Shown one piece after another: positions 8,910 to 17,237 of a DNA stretch of 64,000 nt. Made by a program: the position numbers and the translations under genes. The DNA comes from Bacteroidales bacterium (GTDB lineage: Bacteria > Bacteroidota > Bacteroidia > Bacteroidales > Tenuifilaceae): positions 62,001 to 126,000 of the forward strand of contig JABFRB010000010.1 of the NCBI GenBank assembly GCA_013141385.1. The letters run 5' to 3'. How positions within the stretch are numbered: the stretch's first letter is position 1; each line of letters opens with the position of its first letter. The notes under the pieces were generated by a model, which saw only the letters and a list, made by a program, of their open reading frames with translations, ran no database searches and was not told the DNA's origin.

Positions 8910-9650
8910 ATGAGACTATTCAACCTAGTTGGTTCCTATTTCCTTCTTTTGGGTAAGGTATTTGCCAAGCCAGAAAAGAAAATGATTTACTATAAACTAA
9001 CTGTAAAAGAGATAGAGAAACTTGGCTTAAACTCTATTATTATTGTTGCCATTATTTCCGCCTTTATGGGCGCCGTAATTACTATTCAAACAGCCTATAA
9101 TACAGAAAACCCATTTTTACCCTCCTACCTAATTGGTTTAGCTGCTCGCGACAGTATTCTTTTAGAATTCTCTTCAACCATAGTGGGATTAATACTCGCA
9201 GGAAAAGTTGGATCAAATATTGCTTCAGAGATTGGAACCATGAAGGTCACACAACAAATTGATGCTCTAGAGGTTATGGGTGTTAATTCTGCGAGTTACC
9301 TTATTCTTCCTAAGATAATTGCAACCATGTTTTTTAACCCCTTTCTTACTATGTTGAGTATTGTTGTTGGTATTATCGGGGGTTGGTCTGTTGGCGTTTT
9401 TACTGGGGTTGTAACTACACAAGAGTATATTAATGGTATTCAATACGCATTTATCCCTTATTATATAACATATGCTTTAATAAAGACTATTGTTTTTGCC
9501 TTTTTGATTACTACAATATCAGCTTTTCAGGGGTATAATGTTGAAGGAGGATCTCTTGAAGTTGGACAAGCAAGCACAAGGGCTGTTGTTGCAAGTAGTG
9601 TGGCTATCCTCCTTTTCAATCTTATCCTAACCCAATTACTTCTTTCATGA
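8910..9650 (+). CDS. mlaE: MlaE/YrbE family lipid ABC transporter permease
   Basis: A 246-residue integral membrane protein with the MlaE core: AFMGAVITIQTAYN, then SLIGLAARDSILLEFS-like segments, LAGKVGSNIASEIGTMKVTQQIDALEVMGV (the conserved cytoplasmic loop), and several hydrophobic helices through the C-terminus. Relatives transport phospholipids between inner and outer membrane together with an ATPase and an MCE-domain protein. The ATPase follows with a 4-bp ATGA overlap. The MCE (MlaD) partner is not next to it and is absent from the window, so it must be encoded elsewhere. Confidence 0.9.
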   Translation: MRLFNLVGSYFLLLGKVFAKPEKKMIYYKLTVKEIEKLGLNSIIIVAIISAFMGAVITIQTAYNTENPFLPSYLIGLAARDSILLEFSSTIVGLILAGKVGSNIASEIGTMKVTQQIDALEVMGVNSASYLILPKIIATMFFNPFLTMLSIVVGIIGGWSVGVFTGVVTTQEYINGIQYAFIPYYITYALIKTIVFAFLITTISAFQGYNVEGGSLEVGQASTRAVVASSVAILLFNLILTQLLLS

Positions 9651-10399
9651 TCAGCGTTAATCATATAAATAAATCGTTCAACAACCACGCTGTTCTAAAG
9701 GACATCAGTGCAACTTTTGAGCAAGGAAAAACGAATCTCATTATTGGACAAAGCGGTTCTGGTAAAACGGTTCTCCTTAAGTGTATAGTTGGTCTTTTTG
9801 ACGTTGATGAAGGAGATATTTTTTACGAAGATGTTCATTTTAATAAAATTGGCTTCCACGAAAAAAAAGAAATTCGTAAAAAAATTGGAATGCTGTTTCA
9901 GGGAGGCGCCCTTTTTGATTCCTCTACCGTTGAAGAAAATGTAATGTTTCCTCTTGATATGTTTACCAACATGACCTTTGAGGAAAAACTCGAAAGGGTT
10001 AATTCATGCCTAAAGAGGGTAAACATAATTAATTTCAACCATCTTTTCCCTGCCGAAATTAGCGGTGGAATGCAAAAAAGGGTAGCCATTGCAAGAGCCA
10101 TCGCTTTAAATCCTAAGTTTCTTTTTTGTGATGAACCTAACTCGGGTCTCGATCCAAAAACTTCAATTCTTATAGATGAACTGATTAAGGAGATTACGGA
10201 AGAATATAATATTACAACAATTGTTAATACTCACGATATGAATTCCGTTATGGGTATTGGAGATAAAATTATCTTTATCTACGAAGGTCAAAAATGGTGG
10301 GAAGGTACAAAGGAAGATGTTCTACATAGCGATAATAAAGAATTTAATAGCTTTGTATTTGCTTCTGCTTTAACCAGAAAAATAAAAGGTATTCTTTAG
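9647..10399 (+). CDS. mlaF: MlaF-like ABC transporter ATP-binding protein
   Basis: A 250-residue ABC ATPase. Walker A is GQSGSGKT (about residues 34-41), signature ISGGMQKR, Walker B LFCDEPNSGLD, and the H-loop is NTHDM. The GGM form of the signature and the FQGGALFDSSTVEENVMFPL segment are typical of MlaF/Ttg2A. It overlaps the permease gene by 4 bp, so the two are translationally coupled and should form one lipid transporter at the inner membrane. It ends 1 bp before the convergent regulator gene. Confidence 0.92.
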   Translation: MISVNHINKSFNNHAVLKDISATFEQGKTNLIIGQSGSGKTVLLKCIVGLFDVDEGDIFYEDVHFNKIGFHEKKEIRKKIGMLFQGGALFDSSTVEENVMFPLDMFTNMTFEEKLERVNSCLKRVNIINFNHLFPAEISGGMQKRVAIARAIALNPKFLFCDEPNSGLDPKTSILIDELIKEITEEYNITTIVNTHDMNSVMGIGDKIIFIYEGQKWWEGTKEDVLHSDNKEFNSFVFASALTRKIKGIL

Positions 10400-10400
10400 T

Positions 10401-11108
10401 TTATCCATGGTTTTTTATCCATTCTAACTTTTCGGGCTGTAAGATTTCAATTGTAGTCCCCTCAATAGATATTATTTTATCCTTACGAAATTCTGAAAGT
10501 ATTCTAACAACATTCTCAACTCTCATATCTATTAATTCGCCAATCTCTTTTCTTGAAACTGGCAAGTTAAACTTAGTGGATTCGTAAACTTCTTTTGAAA
10601 ACAGATCAAGAATAAAGGCTATTCTGCCTCTAAGCTGACGATTATCAATATCTAACTTGGTATTTAAAAGCAAATCGGACACCTGACTTATTTTCTGGAG
10701 AAGACTGAATGCAAATTTCCCGCTTTCCTGAACAAGTTTATTTATAAGTTCAAATTCAACTATACAAAATTCTGAATCCTCAATTGCAATAATTGAGTAT
10801 GGATGAACGGGTGAGGAGAATAAACTTAATAGACCAACAAAATCTTTAGGCCTAGCAATTCCAACAAGTTGTTCCTTGCCATCGCTTGAGACTCTGCTTA
10901 ACTTTGCCAATCCAACTCTCAAAAAAATAAAATCCTTAATCTTATCTCCCTGTTTAATAATCACTTCGCCCTTTTTAGCCTTTAAAAGATCTTTACCCGT
11001 TGAAAGCAATTCCAGCTGTTCGTTTGAAAGGCAATTAAAAACGGTAGATCGAAAACCGCACTCGCCACAAGATTCTCCTAAGCATGGTATTTGCATTTTA
11101 TCGCTCAT
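10401..11108 (-). CDS. Crp/Fnr family regulator with Cys-rich N-terminus
   Basis: A 235-residue Crp/Fnr protein: a cyclic-nucleotide-binding-like beta roll (about 30-150; IIKQGDKIKDFIFLRVGLAKL, LVGIARPKDFVGLLSLF) and a C-terminal winged helix (LPVSRKEIGELIDMRVENVVRILSEFRKDKII). The N-terminus carries C9, C14, C17 and C26, a spacing that could hold an Fe-S cluster as in FNR, although it is not the FNR spacing. A further Cys lies in SEFCIVEF. It is divergent from the sulfide-oxidation operon across 95 bp containing two perfect palindromes. I infer that it senses oxygen, redox or sulfide state and controls that operon and itself. A start at Met5 is also possible. Confidence 0.88.
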   Translation of the reverse strand: MSDKMQIPCLGESCGECGFRSTVFNCLSNEQLELLSTGKDLLKAKKGEVIIKQGDKIKDFIFLRVGLAKLSRVSSDGKEQLVGIARPKDFVGLLSLFSSPVHPYSIIAIEDSEFCIVEFELINKLVQESGKFAFSLLQKISQVSDLLLNTKLDIDNRQLRGRIAFILDLFSKEVYESTKFNLPVSRKEIGELIDMRVENVVRILSEFRKDKIISIEGTTIEILQPEKLEWIKNHG

Positions 11109-11115
11109 TGATATT

Positions 11116-11148
11116 TATCAATCTTGATATTTAACAAAGGTGTTAAAT
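11116..11148. promoter_or_regulatory. Two adjacent palindromes, candidate Crp/Fnr operators
   Basis: TATCAA-TC-TTGATA (11116-11129) abuts ATTTAAC-N6-GTTAAAT (11129-11135 with 11142-11148). Both are perfect inverted repeats. The 7-6-7 geometry suits a dimeric Crp/Fnr protein. They lie between the divergent regulator and SQR genes, the natural place for autoregulation and operon control. Binding is inferred. Confidence 0.55.
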
Positions 11149-11203
11149 TACTTATTAATTTTAAAAACGCAATCTTTGTGAAAAGATTAACAATTGCGAG
11201 ATT

Positions 11204-12436
11204 ATGAATAAAATTGTAATACTTGGTGCCGGCACAGGCGGAACAATCATGGCAAATAGGCTCTATAAGTCTTTGTCCAAAAAAGATTGGGAGATAACCA
11301 TTATCGATAACGATCCGATTCACTACTATCAACCCGGATTTCTTTTTATTCCCTTTGGAACATATAAAAAGGAAGACGTTGTAAAACCAAAGGCTGATTT
11401 TATTCCCAAAGGAGTTAAGTTTGTCTTAAATAAAATTGATAGGGTTGATCCAAAAACTAATAATATTTTCCTAGATAGCGGAAATGTAATTAGTTACGAT
11501 TATCTTATTATTACCACAGGAACTCACATTAAACCCGATGAAACTCCTGGTTTAATGGATAGCCTTTGGAGGAAAAAAATATTTGATTTCTACACCTTGG
11601 AGGGATCTCTTGCTCTTCACGAGTTCTTCAAAACATGGCAAGGGGGAACACTCGTTTCAAGCATTGCTGAAATGCCATTCAAATGCCCTGTTGCACCGTT
11701 AGAGTTTGTCTTTCTTGCCGATGAGTATTTCACAAAACGAGGAATCAGAGATAAAGTAAAAATTATCTATACAACCCCTTTATCTGGAGCCTTTACAAAA
11801 CCCAAGAGTACTCTTATACTTGGAGATCTCCTAAAAGAAAAAAATATTGAAGTAGTCACCGATTTCTATATTGAAAGAATTGATAATGATAGCCAAACAA
11901 TTCACTCATTCGATGGCAGAGAGGTGAAATTTGATGTTCTATCATTTGTACCCGTTAATATGGGTTCAGATTATATTGCAAAAAGTGGTTTAGGGGATGA
12001 TTTAAACTACATTCCAACGAATAAGTTTACTCTGCAAAGCGATCAATTCGAAAATATTTTTGTGCTTGGAGATACTTCTAATATTCCAACCTCTAAGGCC
12101 GGGGCTGTAGTTCATTTTGCATCAGAAATATTAACAGAGAATATGCTGTCAATATTTAGGGGCGAAGCACCAAAAGCACAATTTGATGGCCATGCCAATT
12201 GCTTTATTGAAACTGGCTTTGGAAAAGCGGCATTAATTGATTTTAATTACGATGTAGAACCTTTACGAGGGGCTTTCCCAATCCCAGTTTTTGGTCCAAT
12301 GAAACTTCTGAAGCCTACAAGAATTAATCATTTTGGAAAGCTTGCATTTCGTTGGATTTACTGGAATATACTACTTAAAGGACGAGATCTTCCGGTTAGT
12401 ACAAACATGTCGATGAAAGGAAAAATAGTTGACTAA
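11204..12436 (+). CDS. sqr: Sulfide:quinone oxidoreductase-like flavoprotein
   Basis: A 410-residue FAD-dependent pyridine nucleotide-disulfide oxidoreductase. The FAD dinucleotide fold is GAGTGG (8-13), YDYLIITTGT lies at 98-107, and the second FAD motif is VLGDTSNIPTSKAGA. C161 (in PFKCPVAPLE) and C333 (in ANCFIETG) match the two catalytic cysteines conserved across SQR types. The C-terminal hydrophobic/aromatic segment (LAFRWIYWNILLKG) suits membrane-surface attachment. SQR oxidises sulfide to polysulfide and passes electrons to quinone. Followed after 40 bp by TusE/DsrC and DsrE-like genes, which strongly supports a sulfur role. Confidence 0.85.
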   Translation: MNKIVILGAGTGGTIMANRLYKSLSKKDWEITIIDNDPIHYYQPGFLFIPFGTYKKEDVVKPKADFIPKGVKFVLNKIDRVDPKTNNIFLDSGNVISYDYLIITTGTHIKPDETPGLMDSLWRKKIFDFYTLEGSLALHEFFKTWQGGTLVSSIAEMPFKCPVAPLEFVFLADEYFTKRGIRDKVKIIYTTPLSGAFTKPKSTLILGDLLKEKNIEVVTDFYIERIDNDSQTIHSFDGREVKFDVLSFVPVNMGSDYIAKSGLGDDLNYIPTNKFTLQSDQFENIFVLGDTSNIPTSKAGAVVHFASEILTENMLSIFRGEAPKAQFDGHANCFIETGFGKAALIDFNYDVEPLRGAFPIPVFGPMKLLKPTRINHFGKLAFRWIYWNILLKGRDLPVSTNMSMKGKIVD

Positions 12437-12476
12437 AAATAATATATTTAAAACTTATTAATAAAACTCAATCGTT

Positions 12477-12788
12477 ATGACAGAAAAAATATTTGCAGGG
12501 GTTAGCGTAACTGTTACTGATGAAGGTTACTTAACCGTTCCATCACAATGGACAAAAGAAATTGCTATTGAAATCGCAAAAGAAGAAGGTCTTACACTCA
12601 CCGATAAGCATTTTGCAGTAATTGAATACTTAAGAGAGAGAGTTTTAAAAGGTGAAGCTCTTACTATTCGTTCGATTGGAAAATCGGGTGTTGTTGATAC
12701 AAAAGGCTTTTATGAACTATTCCCTGGTGCACCATTAAAAAAAGCCACCAAAATTGCTGGAGTGGCAAAACCTGTAAGCTGCGTTTAA
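12477..12788 (+). CDS. tusE: TusE/DsrC/DsvC family sulfur-relay protein
   Basis: A 103-residue protein with the DsrC/TusE fold: VTVTDEGYL near the start, LTDKHFAVIEYLRE in the middle, and the flexible C-terminal arm KIAGVAKPVSCV. The penultimate C102 corresponds to the persulfide-carrying Cys of the family. The second Cys of true DsrC, 11 residues earlier, is Thr91 here, so this is a single-Cys TusE-type carrier rather than a DsrC able to form the trisulfide used by DsrAB. Placed between SQR and a DsrE-like protein, it probably receives sulfane sulfur from sulfide oxidation. Confidence 0.88.
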   Translation: MTEKIFAGVSVTVTDEGYLTVPSQWTKEIAIEIAKEEGLTLTDKHFAVIEYLRERVLKGEALTIRSIGKSGVVDTKGFYELFPGAPLKKATKIAGVAKPVSCV

Positions 12789-12813
12789 TACTAACTCATT
12801 AAAAACAAAAAAG

Positions 12814-13314
12814 ATGGCAAACTTAGATCATCCAATAAAAAAAGTAATGATTATTTGCGCTAAAGCAAATATCGAAGATGTATACGCTGCTTTGGTAATG
12901 GCAAATGGAGCAGTAATGGAGGGTATTGAAGCAAAAGTGTTCTTTACTTTCTTTGGCCTTGATGCGATAACTAAAAAGCAAATGAAGAAACTTCATACTG
13001 CCACGGTTGGAAATCCAGGAATGAGAATGCCAGGAGGGCTTCCCTTCCCTTCTATTCTCGGAATGCTTCCGGGTGTTGAGGCCGGTGTATCAGCAATGAT
13101 GAAGAGCCAGATGGAAAAACTTGATATTCCACCTGTTGATGAATTTCTTGAACTAATTACAGCTGGCGGTGGCGAGATTTATGCTTGTAAACTTGCAGTT
13201 GAAATGTTCGGTTTAAAGAAGGAGGATTTCTGTGAGCATGTTAAAGATATTATTACCATCGGTCAGTTCTACGAATTGGCTGCTGGCGAGGGAACACAAA
13301 TCATTTTTACTTAA
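12814..13314 (+). CDS. DsrE/DsrF/DrsH-like sulfur carrier (DsrE2 type)
   Basis: A 166-residue protein beginning KKVMIICAKANIEDVYAALVMANGAVMEGIEAKVFFTFFGLDA-like, the DsrE fold. C125 in IYACKLAVEMFGL is the conserved family Cys able to carry a persulfide; C15 and C140 are further cysteines. The Met/Pro/Gly-rich insert at 68-90 (GMRMPGGLPFPSILGM) is typical of the DsrE2 subgroup. The gene is 25 bp after tusE in the SQR operon. Likely role: sulfurtransferase moving polysulfide sulfur from SQR to the TusE-like carrier. It is followed by a terminator. Confidence 0.87.
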   Translation: MANLDHPIKKVMIICAKANIEDVYAALVMANGAVMEGIEAKVFFTFFGLDAITKKQMKKLHTATVGNPGMRMPGGLPFPSILGMLPGVEAGVSAMMKSQMEKLDIPPVDEFLELITAGGGEIYACKLAVEMFGLKKEDFCEHVKDIITIGQFYELAAGEGTQIIFT

Positions 13315-13330
13315 AAATATTTCAAAAATG

Positions 13331-13370
13331 AAAGAGAGGAGCCCTTTGTGACTCCCCTCTTTTGTGTTTT
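13331..13370. terminator. Terminator after the sulfur-relay operon
   Basis: An 11-bp stem with one mismatch (13331-13341 with 13352-13362, GAGAGGAG against CTCCCCTC), A-run before and T-rich stretch after. It should also serve the convergent minus-strand peptidase gene ending at 13370. Confidence 0.75.
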
Positions 13371-15019
13371 TATTGTTTCATCATCTCATCTCTTTTGGCC
13401 TTATAGAGTGCGCCTTCTCTCCAGTTCGGGTATTTATCTGTCATACCCAACTTATACCCCAATTCAAAATAAACCATTATATCTTCTACCATTCCATCAA
13501 ATTTCCAAATATTTGGCTCGTAGTTATCTGTTGGTTTATGATAATTGCCTGAAATCCATTTACTCATAGTATCAAACGACCACTGCTTGCCATGTTCAAT
13601 ATTATCAACACCAAATGACATGTTGATTGATGGGATACCTACCTTTGAAAAACTAAAATGATCGGAACGATAATAACCACCTCTTTCAGGTGATGGATCT
13701 GGTGCTGCGTATCGATTATGCTCTTTTAGAATCTCTATAGCATAATCATCTAATTCAGAAAAACCATAACCTGAAATAGTCATATCCTTTGTTTTACCAA
13801 AAATGTTTAAAGCATCCATATTAATCACCGCAATGGTTTTATTTAGAGGAAAGATTGGATTTTCTGCATAATACTCGCTCCCTAATAATCCTTGCTCCTC
13901 GCAGGTTATAGCCATAAAAACTATTGATCTTTTAGGTTTGACTTTAAGATTGCTAAAGTTTTCAGCCAGCTGTATTAATGCGGCAGTTCCCGTTGCATTA
14001 TCAAGTGCACCATTAAGAATTGAATCTCCTTTCAGTTTTGAATTAATTCCAAAATGATCCCAATGACCTGTGTAAATGATATACTCATTAGCTAAATCGG
14101 TTCCCGGAATTAACGCTAACACGTTATTTGACCTTATGTACTCTACTTTATTCTTAAAATTAATTGAAGTACTTAACTTCATGTCAACGGATGTAAATCC
14201 TCGTGTTGATGCGGTTTTAAGTTGTTGATCATAATCTAATCCTGCAATTTTAAAAACTCTGTGGGCAGCTTCGTTTGTAAGCCAACCCTGAAGTTTAAGA
14301 CCCGATTTTGTTACAGTATTATCGGCCAAGTAAAAACGAGTACCCGACCAACTGTTTTGTACTACTCCCCATGGGTAAGATGCTGCCTCTGTTTCATGTA
14401 CAAGAATTATTCCTGCCGCACCTTGCCTTGCGGCTTCCTCGTACTTATAAATCCATCGTCCATAATAGGTCATGTTCTTACCTTTGAAAAGAGTACTATC
14501 TCGAAATCCGGGATCGTTAACAAGAGCAAGTACAACTTTCCCTTTTACATCAATATCTTTGTAATCGTTCCAATTAAACTCAGGAGCGTTAATACCATAG
14601 CCAACAAAAACTAGGTTTGATTTTGATATCTCTATGTTTTCAACCGGTTGAGGAGTGCCTCCAATAAAATCATCGGAGAAGTTTAGTATTAGGGTCTCTG
14701 CTCCCTTTGATAGTTGAAGTTTCGTGGTCTGATCCGAAGTAATTTTTAATAAAGGAACCTCCTGAAAATAGCTATTCCCATTACCTGGTTTAGCCCCAAT
14801 CTGCTTAAATTGTTCCTCCAGATATTGAATTGTCTTCTTTTCTCCTATAGTTCCTGGAAATCGACCTTGAAACTCATCGGAGGCGAGCGTTGCAATCCTA
14901 GTTTTAAACTCCTCTAAATTGAAATTCTCAGAAGTAAAATCAACCTTTTGTTTGTTGCTATTGCAGGAAACAATAATTGTTAAAAAGATTAGTTTAAAAA
15001 TGTTTAGTGGATTTTTCAT
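13370..15019 (-). CDS. M28 family metallopeptidase, lipoprotein, with PA domain
   Basis: A 549-residue exported peptidase. The signal peptide ends in a lipobox-like IVSC (residue about 19). A protease-associated domain (about 130-250) precedes the M28 catalytic domain, where the zinc ligands appear in order: His and Asp in YTGHWDHFG, Asp in GALDNATGTAAL, the Glu pair in TCEEQGLLGSEY, Asp in INMDALN and His in YRSDHFSFS. These proteins are aminopeptidases of the envelope, supplying amino acids from peptides. It is a single gene convergent with the sulfur operon and divergent from gltX. Confidence 0.9.
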   Translation of the reverse strand: MKNPLNIFKLIFLTIIVSCNSNKQKVDFTSENFNLEEFKTRIATLASDEFQGRFPGTIGEKKTIQYLEEQFKQIGAKPGNGNSYFQEVPLLKITSDQTTKLQLSKGAETLILNFSDDFIGGTPQPVENIEISKSNLVFVGYGINAPEFNWNDYKDIDVKGKVVLALVNDPGFRDSTLFKGKNMTYYGRWIYKYEEAARQGAAGIILVHETEAASYPWGVVQNSWSGTRFYLADNTVTKSGLKLQGWLTNEAAHRVFKIAGLDYDQQLKTASTRGFTSVDMKLSTSINFKNKVEYIRSNNVLALIPGTDLANEYIIYTGHWDHFGINSKLKGDSILNGALDNATGTAALIQLAENFSNLKVKPKRSIVFMAITCEEQGLLGSEYYAENPIFPLNKTIAVINMDALNIFGKTKDMTISGYGFSELDDYAIEILKEHNRYAAPDPSPERGGYYRSDHFSFSKVGIPSINMSFGVDNIEHGKQWSFDTMSKWISGNYHKPTDNYEPNIWKFDGMVEDIMVYFELGYKLGMTDKYPNWREGALYKAKRDEMMKQ

Positions 15020-15194
15020 CGGTTTAGTTTGAAAGTCTGGTTTGACTAAAATATCAATAAAATGATTTTCAAAAACATCATTACATCAACTAATTAGAAT
15101 ATCAACTCAGGTAAATGGTTTAATATCTTGATTTAAAAAGATATTTCCTCCACCTGTCGCTATTGAAGATTAAAAAATCTTTCTCTAAAATTTC

Positions 15195-15202
15195 TACCTT
15201 TG
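15195..15202 (+). promoter_or_regulatory. Putative -7 element for gltX
   Basis: TACCTTTG matches TAnnTTTG and lies 22 bp before the gltX ATG at 15225. A TTG occurs upstream at 15163-15165, but the 29-bp gap is longer than usual. Confidence 0.45.
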
Positions 15203-15224
15203 CTTTTTGTAAAAACATTTGAAA

Positions 15225-16754
15225 ATGATAAATCGTAGAGTTCGTGTTCGCTTTGCCCCAAGTCCCACAGGGCCATTGCATATAGGAGGTGTTCGTACCG
15301 CTTTGTTCAACTATTTTTTTGCTAAAAAGCATGGCGGTGATTTTTTACTCAGAATAGAGGATACCGATTCGCAACGTTTTGTGCCTGGAGCAGAGGAATA
15401 CATCAACGAATCGTTACGTTGGTGCGGAATTAAGATTGATGAGGGCGTTGTTGAAGGAGGCAAACACGCTCCCTATCGCCAAAGCGAGCGTAAAGCAATT
15501 TATAAGCAATATGCTGATCAGTTAGTGGCTTCGGGTAATGCTTACTTTGCTTTCGATTCCCCTACTACTCTTGAGGAGATGAGAAAGGCGGATGAAGCCA
15601 AGGGTGAAACTTTCACATATAACTATAAGGTAAGAAATCAATTACAAACTTCTCTTGTATTGACTAAGGAGGAGGTAAACAAAAGAATTGAGAATGGCGA
15701 TCAGTGGGTTATCCGATTTAAAATGCCCGAAAATGTTGAGGTAGTAATGCATGATCTAATTCGAGGCGAGGTTACCGTAAATACCTCAACCCTTGATGAC
15801 AAAGTTCTTTTTAAAAGTGCAGATATGCTCCCAACCTATCATCTGGCAAATGTTACCGATGATTATTTAATGGAGATATCACATGTGATTAGAGGCGAAG
15901 AGTGGTTACCATCGTTACCCTTACATGTTCTACTATACAAAGCACTTGGATGGACAGAAAGTATGCCCCTTTTTGCACATCTTCCTTTGCTTTTAAAACC
16001 AACAGGCAATGGCAAACTGAGCAAACGAGATGGCGATAAAATGGGATTCCCAGTATTTCCCCTATTCTGGAAATCACCAGAAGGTGAAACTTCGAGGGGT
16101 TATCGTGAGGATGGTTATTTCCCAGAAGCCTTTATCAACCTCCTTGCACTACTAGGTTGGAATTCTGGTACCGAACAGGAAATATTCAGCATGGATGAGC
16201 TTATTCAACTGTTCTCGCTCGAAAGGGTAAATAAATCAGGCGCACGATTCGACCCAGAAAAAGCAAAATGGTTCAACCATCAATATCTTGTACAAAAAAG
16301 TAATGCTGAATTAGCAACGCTATTCATGAATTACCTTAACGATAAGGGTGTTAAATCAGAATTTGCAAAGGTTGAGAAAATAGTGGGGTTAGTTAAGGAG
16401 CGTGTAAATTTTGTTCATGAGATTTGGGAACAATCGTTCTTTTTCTTCACTTCCCCTGCTTCATATGATGAAGTCACTGTTAAAAAAGCATGGAATGCCG
16501 AAACATCAGATTTAATGAAAAAAGTACTATCATTTCTACCAACGATAGAGCTCTTTAATGCTCACGAAATTGAAACTCAATTAAAGGATTATATTAATAC
16601 AAATAACCTTGGAATGGGCAAAGTGATGAATGCCCTGAGATTGTGCCTTGTTGGTGCATCTAAGGGTCCAGGGGTGGCTGAAATTTGCGAGGTGATTGGA
16701 AAGGAAGAGGTGATTATGCGCATTAACAAAGCCATTACAACTATTCAAATCTAA
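15225..16754 (+). CDS. gltX: Glutamyl-tRNA synthetase
   Basis: A 509-residue class I aminoacyl-tRNA synthetase charging tRNA-Glu. It shows the HIGH-type motif in RFAPSPTGPLHIGGVRTALFN near the N-terminus, LRIEDTD, the ATP/glutamate pocket, the KMSKS-type motif KLSKRDGD, and the C-terminal anticodon-binding helical domain ending near GVAEICEVIGKE. I use ATG 15225 rather than the TTG six bases upstream. The length is normal for Bacteroidota GltX. Single gene closed by a strong terminator. Confidence 0.96.
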   Translation: MINRRVRVRFAPSPTGPLHIGGVRTALFNYFFAKKHGGDFLLRIEDTDSQRFVPGAEEYINESLRWCGIKIDEGVVEGGKHAPYRQSERKAIYKQYADQLVASGNAYFAFDSPTTLEEMRKADEAKGETFTYNYKVRNQLQTSLVLTKEEVNKRIENGDQWVIRFKMPENVEVVMHDLIRGEVTVNTSTLDDKVLFKSADMLPTYHLANVTDDYLMEISHVIRGEEWLPSLPLHVLLYKALGWTESMPLFAHLPLLLKPTGNGKLSKRDGDKMGFPVFPLFWKSPEGETSRGYREDGYFPEAFINLLALLGWNSGTEQEIFSMDELIQLFSLERVNKSGARFDPEKAKWFNHQYLVQKSNAELATLFMNYLNDKGVKSEFAKVEKIVGLVKERVNFVHEIWEQSFFFFTSPASYDEVTVKKAWNAETSDLMKKVLSFLPTIELFNAHEIETQLKDYINTNNLGMGKVMNALRLCLVGASKGPGVAEICEVIGKEEVIMRINKAITTIQI

Positions 16755-16822
16755 TTGTTAAATATTATTCGTTGGATATTATAGGATAATTGAGTTTTTG
16801 GAAAACTCCGCATAAACACAAT

Positions 16823-16862
16823 GGAGAGGGTGTCTTAATTTTTTTAGACACCCTCTCCTTTT
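16823..16862. terminator. Strong bidirectional terminator after gltX
   Basis: A perfect 13-bp stem (16823-16835 with 16846-16858, GAGAGGGTGTCT) with a T-rich loop and T-run. It separates gltX from the convergent gene ending at 16877. Confidence 0.9.
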
Positions 16863-16876
16863 AATTTACACAAGGA

Positions 16877-17215
16877 CTACTCCTTTTTCTCAGAGGTACA
16901 ACACCTATTTTTCCATTCCTCTTTCATCTTCTCGCGTTCTTCAGGACTCATATGCCAACGATGCATCCCTTCGTGGAAATGACCGTGGTGACGGCAACAT
17001 TTAAATCCTCCAAATAGAATTTTCGCAAGAACAAACAACCCAACTGCTTGCCAGAATGTAATAGTATGCCATCCAAATAGTACTGGAGTTAACCAATTCC
17101 ATAATGACATCACAACAAATCCAAGAAGAAATCCTAAGGCTGCTATCCCAATCGGGATCAAGATTATTCTTAGTATCCAAAATCGTTTGCTTCTTTCGCT
17201 ACCACAACACATCAT
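16877..17215 (-). CDS. Small Cys/His-rich membrane protein downstream of an ECF sigma factor
   Basis: A 112-residue protein I do not recognise by name. It has N-terminal CC, two hydrophobic helices (about 12-38 and 45-68), then a cytoplasmic or periplasmic tail rich in His and Cys (CCRHHGHFHEGMHRWH) followed by MSPEEREKMKEEW and another CC. The tail could bind metal. It starts 22 bp after the sigma factor gene and must be co-transcribed with it, so it may sense a metal or envelope signal or act as an anti-sigma-like partner. That role is inference only. Confidence 0.7.
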   Translation of the reverse strand: MMCCGSERSKRFWILRIILIPIGIAALGFLLGFVVMSLWNWLTPVLFGWHTITFWQAVGLFVLAKILFGGFKCCRHHGHFHEGMHRWHMSPEEREKMKEEWKNRCCTSEKKE

Positions 17216-17237
17216 AATTTCTAAGTTTTATTTGTTA

